The notes under the pieces: model-generated
Seen by the model: only the letters and a program-made list of their open reading frames with translations
The model's database searches: none
What the model was told of the DNA's origin: nothing
Made by a program: the position numbers and the translations under genes
Origin: an uncultured Ruminococcus sp.
GTDB taxonomy: Bacteria > Bacillota_A > Clostridia > Oscillospirales > Ruminococcaceae
Direction of reading: 5' to 3'
DNA: 6,478 bases
Assembly (NCBI GenBank): GCA_902782875.1
Contig: CACZPE010000297.1
Location: 1-6,478 of the forward strand
Part shown: positions 1 through 5,584 of the stretch, piece after piece
Layout of the letters: each line of letters opens with the position of its first letter
Numbering within the stretch: position 1 is the first letter of the stretch

Positions 1-574
1 GTCAACTAACGGCATGATCAACAGCATGGCTGATTTTGATTATATATACACATCTGATGATAAAGTCCGTGTCAACGGTTCAGAGCATCCCAAGTGGGTC
101 ATAATGCTCAACACCGACAAAGAGGGAATGATCTCAGATGTCGAGTTCTATGACTTCACACAGCTCAGAAACAACTGGATGGGCAAAAAAGCAGCTGCTA
201 AGCTTACCGAGGCTGATCTTACCTACGGTATGAGCATAAAGAATGTAAACAAGACCATCGGTATGAAGCCGTATTATATCAAGCGTTCTGTATCAAATGA
301 CTCGATATACTGCTATCGTTATTATTTCACAGATCCTGATGCGGGATATGACAGGGCATTCAACTATTATGTGGATTTCTCCGAAACCGAACTTTCCGTA
401 AGAAGCATACATTATAACGAGATAGAGTATTCGCGTGTTATACTCAATGTCGGAGACAAGATATCAGAACCTGTTGATGATGAGATCAAGGATACAGAAG
501 AGGATTCTGAGTCTGATGATGACAGTGAAGAGAGCACTGAGGATACCGAGACCGAAGAAAACACTGAAGAATAG
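1..574 (+). CDS. Partial hypothetical protein, probable envelope protein with two BamE/SmpA-like repeats and an acidic tail
   Basis: The frame is open to the left edge with no stop before the first ATG at 14, so the true start and any signal peptide probably lie outside the window. I do not recognise the gene by name. Numbering from that ATG, residues 72-140 begin GMSIKNVNKTIG and run through alternating aromatic/hydrophobic strands (IYCYRYYF, FNYYVDFSE, LSVRSIHYN). This is the helix-then-sheet pattern of SmpA/BamE-like domains. Residues 7-50 (FDYIYTSDD, KWVIMLNTDKE, MISDVEFYDF) look like the end of an earlier copy of the same unit, which suggests tandem domains. Residues 154-186 are almost all Asp, Glu, Ser and Thr, a disordered acidic tail. 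No catalytic motif is visible. The stop is TAG at 572-574. A 61-bp gap with a hairpin separates it from the next gene, so it may be a separate transcription unit. That the ORF is real is well supported; the fold is inference. Confidence 0.75.
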   Translation, partial: STNGMINSMADFDYIYTSDDKVRVNGSEHPKWVIMLNTDKEGMISDVEFYDFTQLRNNWMGKKAAAKLTEADLTYGMSIKNVNKTIGMKPYYIKRSVSNDSIYCYRYYFTDPDAGYDRAFNYYVDFSETELSVRSIHYNEIEYSRVILNVGDKISEPVDDEIKDTEEDSESDDDSEESTEDTETEENTEE

Positions 575-581
575 GACCTGT

Positions 582-610
582 GACCGCTGTTCATGAAATG
601 TACGGCGGTC
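582..610 (+). terminator. Short GC-rich hairpin between genes, weak terminator or attenuator
   Basis: GACCGCTGT (582-590) pairs with ACGGCGGTC (602-610), nine pairs including one G-U, around an 11-base loop. It starts eight bases after the upstream stop. The following bases (TGTCTGTATTTG) are T-rich but are not a clean U tract, so termination would be partial at best. The only gap before the five-gene operon lies here, and no convincing -35/-10 pair is visible in it. Either the promoter sits inside the upstream gene or transcription reads through. Confidence 0.4.
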
Positions 611-623
611 TGTCTGTATTTGT

Positions 624-629
624 AGGAGG
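624..629 (+). promoter_or_regulatory. Ribosome binding site that decides the GTG start of the YdbS-like gene
   Basis: A consensus AGGAGG lies six bases before GTG at 636. An ATG at 631 is too close to this site and its frame stops after about two dozen codons. The next in-frame Met of the real gene (residue 34) would remove the first membrane helix. Confidence 0.85.
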
Positions 630-635
630 GATGAA

Positions 636-1322
636 GTGCAGATATATCATTCTGATAACAAAGGCAGGCGCTTTATCTCTCTTGCGGCATTTCTTCTTAC
701 AATAGTCATCCTTATAGCGCTTAATATCCTGAGAATGTATGTAAGAGAGAAATATCCCCAGTATCTTCCGGATATGACAATAGTCAAAAGTCTTCCGGAG
801 AAGGTCATTATCGGTATAATGATTTTTTTTGCCGTTATATATGTTGTATTTATTTTAGTTATTCTTCCCAAATGGTACAAAACCTTCAAATATGTTGTGA
901 ACAACGGTAAAATAACATCATACTCAGGGCTTTTCTCAAGATGTTACCGTATACTCAGAATATCCTCCATACAGCACGCATCCGTCTGGTCGATGCCTTT
1001 ATCAAAATATACATCATTCAATTTCATATCTCTCAACGCCCTCGGCGGAAATATGATAATGATGTTTCTTTCAGAAAAAGACTGTATGGAAATACTGAAG
1101 CTTGTTGACAGATATACCGCAGAAGATGTTATTTGTTCCGCTGATGCTGATGACTTTGATGATATCATATATACCGGCAACTACAATGAGCTTGCATTTG
1201 ACAGTGAAGAAGCCGAAAACATATATCAATCAAATGATTATTCATATGATGACAGGCTGCAGGTCTCATTTTTTGACAATGACAGTTCTCAGTTGTCTTT
1301 CTATGACAAGGGGGCTGAATGA
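636..1322 (+). CDS. YdbS-like membrane protein with one bacterial PH (bPH2, DUF304) domain and an acidic C-terminal extension
   Basis: A small membrane protein of the YdbS type; the molecular function of this family is not established. Two hydrophobic segments (about residues 13-32 and 57-78) form a hairpin that anchors one bacterial pleckstrin-homology domain (about 86-158). That domain has the expected order: a strand FKYVVNNGKI, then SGLFSRCYRILRISSIQHASV, then FNFISLNALGG, then a final helix EKDCMEILKLVDRY. Unlike Bacillus YdbS, which is about 160 residues long, this protein continues for some 68 residues (161-228). The extension is acidic and ends in two similar short segments, LQVSFFDND and SQLSFYDKG. 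The start is GTG, fixed by AGGAGG six bases upstream. The stop overlaps the next start as ATGA, so it is coupled to the YdbT-like gene. In B. subtilis the ydbS-ydbT pair is under SigW control; no SigW-type promoter is evident here. Family assignment comes from topology and the partner gene. Confidence 0.8.
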   Translation: MQIYHSDNKGRRFISLAAFLLTIVILIALNILRMYVREKYPQYLPDMTIVKSLPEKVIIGIMIFFAVIYVVFILVILPKWYKTFKYVVNNGKITSYSGLFSRCYRILRISSIQHASVWSMPLSKYTSFNFISLNALGGNMIMMFLSEKDCMEILKLVDRYTAEDVICSADADDFDDIIYTGNYNELAFDSEEAENIYQSNDYSYDDRLQVSFFDNDSSQLSFYDKGAE

Positions 1323-2824
1323 TGAGAAGACAGCATCCTCTTGCAATTGCTTCATACACATCAAAACGTTTCTGGCTTCTGCTGATACCGCTTGTACGCG
1401 GCTTGCTCTCCATACGCTTTGATGAGGGTGTGGACAAATTCGTGTTCAATGTTGCAAAATGGGCATCCGGTGCCGAATGGGATATTCTGGTAGTATTCAT
1501 TATGATATCAGCGGCTGTCTGGCGCTGGTTTTTCTGCAGATATGAGATAGATGACAAATATATCAAGCTGCGTACCGGCGGAATACTGGTAAGGACATGC
1601 AGGATACCATACGAGAATATATGTGCTGTTACTGTGGCAGAAAATCCTGTTCATATCGGTCTCGGGATCTCCCGCGTCATGATCGATACAGATGCCCAGG
1701 ATATGACTCTAAGATCTTCGGATACAGAACTGATCATCGGCAGAAAAGACAGAATCACTCTTATGAACAGGATCTCAGAGGTTCTCAGTGACGGCAGCGG
1801 GTTTGACTGTTCATACAAGATACCACTGTGGATCATGATGGTCTTCTCCTTTTTCTTTTCTTCTGCAGTTTCAGGAGTGATACTTATGATCACTGCCATA
1901 GTAGGTGCGTCTGATATAATAGGGGAAAAGCTTGAACACGATCTTCTCGGTATAGTGTATGACGTATCCGATATGATAAACAGTATTGTAGGTAAAATTG
2001 CAGCAGGAATATCACCTGCGGGTATTACCGTATCTGTTATAATCGGCATCGGGTTTATGCTTTCATTTTCTGTCAATGTTATAAGGCATCTGAATTTCAG
2101 GATAACACGCCGCGGTAATATAATATATATATCTTCCGGTATATTTGTACGGAGAATGTATTTTATCAATGTACGAAAGATAAATATGGCCGATCTGAGA
2201 CAGAATCTGCTGATGAAAATTGCAGGACTGGCATCTGTACATATAAGCTGCAGCGGCTACGGCAAGCGTAAGAATGAGATACCTGTATTTCTTCCTATAT
2301 GTGCCACAAGACGCGGAACAAAAAGTGTTTTCGGTGATATAAGTATTCTTATGGAAGATATTCTTCCCGAGTTTTTCAGCAAAACTGATTATGTAACACC
2401 AAAAGTACTGTATGGTTGGCGTTTTATGTGGCCGCCTGCATTATGGGTAGTGACTGTACCGTTTGCCGCGTTTTTTATCGCACTGGCATTCCCGGGATGG
2501 CATGATCTTATAAAGTTCCTTGCTGTGATCACTGAAATTCCTGCTGTATGGATGCTTCTTGCCAAAGCCTGTGCTTATTGCACCAACGGTTTTGACATAA
2601 CTGACGACAGTGTGTGCGCCAGATATTGTACCTGGTATTCATTCCACAGCATCAGCGTACCGTTTGAAAGACTTGCTGAGATACGTATTTCCCAGAATAT
2701 ATTCCAGCGTTTGAACAGATCCTGTGATATATATATTTACAGCGCATCCGAACATATAAGCAGTCATATCGTACGATCAATGCCTGTTGCTGAGGTTCAG
2801 GCAATAATCAGGAAAAGGCTGTAA
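1319..2824 (+). CDS. YdbT-like membrane protein with three bacterial PH (bPH2, DUF304) domains
   Basis: At 501 residues this is close to the roughly 490 of Bacillus YdbT and it has the same architecture. Three units each consist of paired hydrophobic segments followed by a cytosolic PH-like domain. Hydrophobic segments lie at about 17-32, 54-72, 169-196, 235-255, 372-391 and 398-420. PH-like domains lie at about 74-157 (YEIDDKYIKLRTGGILVRTC), 260-350 (FRITRRGNIIYISSGIFVRR) and 424-498 (FDITDDSVCARYCTWYSFHS). Each opens with the typical two strands and a turn. The family is of unknown biochemistry; the B. subtilis pair has been linked to resistance to antimicrobials from other bacilli. It starts with ATG inside the ATGA overlap with the YdbS-like gene, preceded by AGGGGG at 1309-1314. 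A second ATG at 1322 is an equally possible start and changes one residue. The two proteins probably form one membrane complex, which is inferred from coupling. Confidence 0.85.
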   Translation: MMRRQHPLAIASYTSKRFWLLLIPLVRGLLSIRFDEGVDKFVFNVAKWASGAEWDILVVFIMISAAVWRWFFCRYEIDDKYIKLRTGGILVRTCRIPYENICAVTVAENPVHIGLGISRVMIDTDAQDMTLRSSDTELIIGRKDRITLMNRISEVLSDGSGFDCSYKIPLWIMMVFSFFFSSAVSGVILMITAIVGASDIIGEKLEHDLLGIVYDVSDMINSIVGKIAAGISPAGITVSVIIGIGFMLSFSVNVIRHLNFRITRRGNIIYISSGIFVRRMYFINVRKINMADLRQNLLMKIAGLASVHISCSGYGKRKNEIPVFLPICATRRGTKSVFGDISILMEDILPEFFSKTDYVTPKVLYGWRFMWPPALWVVTVPFAAFFIALAFPGWHDLIKFLAVITEIPAVWMLLAKACAYCTNGFDITDDSVCARYCTWYSFHSISVPFERLAEIRISQNIFQRLNRSCDIYIYSASEHISSHIVRSMPVAEVQAIIRKRL

Positions 2825-2829
2825 AGGAG
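2823..2829 (+). promoter_or_regulatory. Ribosome binding site of the HdeD-like gene, overlapping the upstream stop codon
   Basis: AAAGGAG lies five bases before ATG at 2835 and includes the last two bases of the TAA stop at 2822-2824. The ribosome finishing the YdbT-like gene therefore ends on the binding site of the next one, which fits coupled translation. Confidence 0.8.
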
Positions 2830-2834
2830 TTATT

Positions 2835-3389
2835 ATGAACAAAGAAGACAGAAAGAGTATCGTTTCTCTGGCGTTATTGGGCATCGGCGGTATAGCCATG
2901 ATAATTATTGGAATAATTGCCTTTCTTACCAGCGGACAGATCTCTTCAGCTATATCAACACTGCTGGGAATAGCAGCGATTATAACAGGCATTATTACTT
3001 TAGCACTCAGACTCAGGGAAAAGAAAAACCAGGGTACTATGCGTTTTGACTGGATAATATGGTTCATACTCGGTATTCTTTTGCTGACTACAAATCTGTT
3101 TTCGGCGATAGGCGGCATCATTTTCGTAATTATCGGTATTGCTCTTATACTGCATGGAATAAACTCATTCAGACTTGCTGTATCTGCAGAACGTAAGGCT
3201 GTAAAGATCATATTTTCTGTAGCTTTTGTTATCATCGGTGTCTGGATGGTATTCAACGCATCTGCTATATTTGATCAGATCATTGCTAAAGCGATTGGTA
3301 TCTATCTTATTGTTCACGGCGCTTATCTACTCTATGACTGGCTTGGACAAGTCAGGTATTTCCGCAATTTCAGGGGAGTAGAGAAGTGA
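2835..3389 (+). CDS. HdeD/DUF308-family six-helix membrane protein
   Basis: A 184-residue, very hydrophobic protein with six predicted membrane helices (about 10-31, 37-59, 72-88, 92-112, 122-141 and 146-168). They fall into three helical hairpins that repeat a Gly-rich pattern: LLGIGGIAMIIIGIIAF, FILGILLLTTNLFSAIGGI, and FVIIGVWMVFNASAIFDQII. In each, a glycine-zipper helix is followed by a short turn and another IIGI/IGI helix, as in DUF308/HdeD proteins. Enterobacterial HdeD is associated with acid resistance at high cell density; the role in Firmicutes is not defined. A charged loop, LREKKNQGTMR (60-70), separates the first and second hairpins. The ATG start has a good ribosome binding site. 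The stop overlaps the HAD gene start as GTGA. It has no extra domain. Position after the YdbS/YdbT pair suggests a shared envelope role, which is inference. Confidence 0.75.
   Translation: MNKEDRKSIVSLALLGIGGIAMIIIGIIAFLTSGQISSAISTLLGIAAIITGIITLALRLREKKNQGTMRFDWIIWFILGILLLTTNLFSAIGGIIFVIIGIALILHGINSFRLAVSAERKAVKIIFSVAFVIIGVWMVFNASAIFDQIIAKAIGIYLIVHGAYLLYDWLGQVRYFRNFRGVEK
3372..3378 (+). promoter_or_regulatory. Ribosome binding site that supports the GTG start of the HAD phosphatase gene
   Basis: AGGGGAG lies seven bases before GTG at 3386, inside the end of the HdeD-like gene. The next in-frame Met is residue 45, well past the catalytic DLDGT motif, so the GTG is the only start that gives a working enzyme. 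Confidence 0.8.
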
Positions 3390-4033
3390 ATATATACATA
3401 TTTGACCTTGACGGAACTATTGCAGACTCAAACGGCGTATGGGACAAAATTGACAGACAGATTATAACGGAAAGCGGAAAAAAAATCCCTGAAGATGTCA
3501 TTTCATCTCTGGCAGCAATGGGATATGAAGAGCTTTATAATACTCTGAACACTTATGGTATCATCTTTGAGAATATATCTTCACTCAGAAAAAAGATCGA
3601 TGATATCGCAGAATATGAGTATGCAAACACCATCTCTATCAAGGATGGGGCAGGGGAATATATTCGGTATATATCTGCTGATCACAGGACGGTTCTTTTC
3701 ACAGACTCGCCTGAGAGATTTTACAGGCCGTTTCTTGACAGATTCGGATTGACCGGTTGTTTCTCCGATCTTATCTGTTCAGAAGATATCTGTGCTGTAA
3801 AAAAGCAACAATCCGGGTATGTGAAGCTTGCCGAAAAGCTTGGTGTTATGCCGTCAGAATGTATTGTGTTCGAGGATTCACCAAAATGCGCTGTCAGTGC
3901 ATCGCTTGCAGGGATGAAAGTAATAGGTGTATATGACAGGTTCTCTGCGTTTTCCGAAGGATATGAAAGCCTGAAAAAGTATTCTTTCAGATATATAAAC
4001 AATTTCAATGAATTAATGGGGTGTAGAATTTGA
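3386..4033 (+). CDS. HAD-superfamily hydrolase, phosphoglycolate-phosphatase-like subfamily
   Basis: A cytosolic phosphatase of the haloacid dehalogenase superfamily, likely acting on a small phosphorylated metabolite; the substrate cannot be read from sequence. All four core motifs are present in 215 residues. Motif I is FDLDGT with the nucleophile Asp7 and the acid/base Asp9. Motif II is LFTDS with Thr106. The motif III lysine is Lys139 or Lys140 (AVKKQQ). Motif IV is VFEDSPKCAVSASLAG with Glu163 and Asp164 for magnesium. The helical insert between motifs I and II (about 15-95) is a C1-type cap like that of phosphoglycolate phosphatase and beta-phosphoglucomutase. Phosphatase is the better call because nothing points to a mutase. 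Its GTG start overlaps the HdeD-like stop by four bases, and its own stop overlaps the next start (TTGA). This tightly couples a metabolic enzyme to membrane and exported neighbours, for which no mechanism is apparent. Confidence 0.88.
   Translation: MNIYIFDLDGTIADSNGVWDKIDRQIITESGKKIPEDVISSLAAMGYEELYNTLNTYGIIFENISSLRKKIDDIAEYEYANTISIKDGAGEYIRYISADHRTVLFTDSPERFYRPFLDRFGLTGCFSDLICSEDICAVKKQQSGYVKLAEKLGVMPSECIVFEDSPKCAVSASLAGMKVIGVYDRFSAFSEGYESLKKYSFRYINNFNELMGCRI
4018..4023 (+). promoter_or_regulatory. Ribosome binding site supporting the TTG start of the transglutaminase-like gene
   Basis: GGGGTG resembles GAGGTG and lies six bases before TTG at 4030 but twelve before ATG at 4036. Spacing and the TTGA overlap favour the TTG. 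The alternative ATG only removes two residues from the signal peptide, so the mature protein is unaffected. Confidence 0.5.
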
Positions 4034-5541
4034 AAATGAAAAAATCGATTTGTGCTGCGCTGGCAGCTGTTATAATGATCTCATCTGCTCCTGCGGCTAT
4101 GGCTGTGGATATGCAGATCATATACGACGCTGGCGGATATTCAAGATCCGATATCGAACTTATGAAGATCATAGAACAATCCATACGTGAACGTGATACA
4201 ACGCTTATAGATATTTCAAAGTATGATGTCTCCTATGATGAATTCGAAAAGCTGTACGGTTCGGTAGTGTTCAATAACCCTGAATTCTACTATGTCAGTA
4301 TGACAAGTGCTTATCTGATATATGACAGTAAGGATCATATGCAGAAATTTGCTCCGTATTTCATTCATTCACGATCCAGAACAGATCGTATGGCAGCAGA
4401 GATAGAAGAAAAGGCAGATCAGATCATGAGCGGCATTGATGATGATATGTCTGATGTTGAAAAGGTACTTTACATACACGATTCTATAATCTCCTGCTGT
4501 GATTATTATGAAGGAACTGACACCGCAAAAGGCAGAAGCATATATGACGTTCTTGTAAAGGGCTCAAGTGTATGCGTCGGATATTCTCTTACATTCCAGT
4601 ATTTTATGGATGAACTTGATATACCGTGCATTTGTATAACAAATAAAGACCATATTTGGAACATGGTAAACATCAATAATAACTGGTATCACGTTGACAC
4701 TACCTGGGATGATATGAACTCGGAATCTCCTAATTTCGTTATGCATGAAATGGTCATGCTCAGCGAATACGGCCTTGACACAAGAGACGAGAAGCATGAG
4801 CAATGGGACTACGGAATGACCGCGGACTCATCAAAATATGATACGTTTTTCTGGAAAAACACGTTCTCAGCAATGACATATTATGACGGATACTGGTATT
4901 ACAACAAGCCTGACGGCCTTTACAGGTATAATTTCAATACCGGAAAGTCTGAAAAATGTGCCAAGATCACAGATAAATGGAACTTCAGGATGAGCAAATG
5001 GAAAATAAGCTTCGGCAAAACAGCTCTTTATGATGACTCCATAATATTCAGTACTCCATATGAGATATGCAGATACAATCCGTCATCAGGTTCTGTGGTG
5101 ACTCTTTGCAAGCCTGTTATGGAGCCCGGATATCAGATCTACGATTTTGTGATCGACGGTTCGGAATTGCAGCTGTATACTTCCGACGATTATTCTCAGG
5201 CATCAAAGAGTATAAAGACTGTTGCTTTCAATAATTCCGGAAATAAAAACAAATCCTCCGACAGCACATATTCTTCTTCATCAGTATCCGATGACAGCAC
5301 AGGACTTAAGATCATCTCAACTAAGAATGCAATAAAGCTTTCCTGGAAAGACAATAAAAAGGCTGAGCAGTATTATGTATACAGATACAATAAGTCAACA
5401 AAGAAAACAACTCTGATAACCAAAACCATTGATACTTCTGTTTCTGTAAAGCATACATCAGATGATGACAACTATATGTATGCAATTAAAATACGTACTG
5501 CTGACGGACTCAGTGATTATTCTTCATGGGTTAACCTATAA
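4030..5541 (+). CDS. Secreted transglutaminase-like (papain-fold) protein with a C-terminal fibronectin-III-like domain
   Basis: An exported protein of 503 residues. Residues 1-25 are a signal peptide: basic MKMKKS, a hydrophobic core, and an AMA cleavage site before Val26. An N-terminal region (about 26-130) has the YEEF-like helical look often found before such domains. The transglutaminase-like core (about 135-230) keeps the full triad: Cys182 in SSVCVGYS, His208 in KDHIWNMV, Asp223 in HVDTTWDD. Such enzymes are usually cysteine peptidases or amide-modifying enzymes; the substrate is unknown. Residues about 280-400 hold blade-like repeats (YYDGYWYYNKPDGLYRYN, then LYDDSIIFSTPYEICRYN) similar to beta-propeller motifs. 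A Ser-rich linker (403-423) leads to a fibronectin-III-like domain (426-503) with the typical LSWK, YYVYRYN and YAIKIRTADG strands. There is no dockerin, LPXTG or lipobox, so it is probably released or loosely held. It is last in the operon, directly before the terminator. Confidence 0.85.
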   Translation: MKMKKSICAALAAVIMISSAPAAMAVDMQIIYDAGGYSRSDIELMKIIEQSIRERDTTLIDISKYDVSYDEFEKLYGSVVFNNPEFYYVSMTSAYLIYDSKDHMQKFAPYFIHSRSRTDRMAAEIEEKADQIMSGIDDDMSDVEKVLYIHDSIISCCDYYEGTDTAKGRSIYDVLVKGSSVCVGYSLTFQYFMDELDIPCICITNKDHIWNMVNINNNWYHVDTTWDDMNSESPNFVMHEMVMLSEYGLDTRDEKHEQWDYGMTADSSKYDTFFWKNTFSAMTYYDGYWYYNKPDGLYRYNFNTGKSEKCAKITDKWNFRMSKWKISFGKTALYDDSIIFSTPYEICRYNPSSGSVVTLCKPVMEPGYQIYDFVIDGSELQLYTSDDYSQASKSIKTVAFNNSGNKNKSSDSTYSSSSVSDDSTGLKIISTKNAIKLSWKDNKKAEQYYVYRYNKSTKKTTLITKTIDTSVSVKHTSDDDNYMYAIKIRTADGLSDYSSWVNL

Positions 5542-5543
5542 CG

Positions 5544-5584
5544 AAAAGATACAGCGTTTCATATTCTGAAACGCTGTATCTTTT
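5544..5584. terminator. Bidirectional intrinsic terminator between the operon and addA
   Basis: A perfect inverted repeat with 18-base arms (5544-5561 and 5567-5584) encloses the loop TATTC. The plus strand has AAAAG before and CTTTTT after the core. The minus strand shows the same arrangement, with CTTTT after the core. It can thus stop transcription from both sides. It starts two bases after the stop of the transglutaminase-like gene, and its right arm reaches the first base of the addA stop codon. Confidence 0.93.

Noticed and set aside
412..594. Ser-rich minus-strand ORF of 60 residues
   Set aside because: It is the antisense of the acidic tail of the left-edge gene; its Ser/Val runs simply mirror GAA/GAT-rich codons, and it has no ribosome binding site.
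631..633. ATG as the start of the YdbS-like gene
   Set aside because: It is in another frame that stops after about 24 codons and is only one base from the ribosome binding site.
2112..2135. AT-rich run with TATAAT-like words, considered as an internal promoter
   Set aside because: It encodes the GNIIYISS strand of the second PH-like domain, there is no matching -35 element at proper spacing, and no gene starts nearby.
1651..2169. Minus-strand ORF of 172 residues
   Set aside because: It lies wholly inside the YdbT-like gene, and its Ile/Pro-rich composition matches no fold; it is a shadow of the real coding frame.
2777..3256. Minus-strand ORF of 159 residues
   Set aside because: It is antisense to the HdeD-like gene. 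The plus-strand frame has a clear ribosome binding site and six patterned helices, so this is a shadow.
5544..5584. Inverted repeat as an insertion-sequence end or attachment site
   Set aside because: It is a single short hairpin with U tracts on both strands between two convergent genes, which is fully explained as a terminator.
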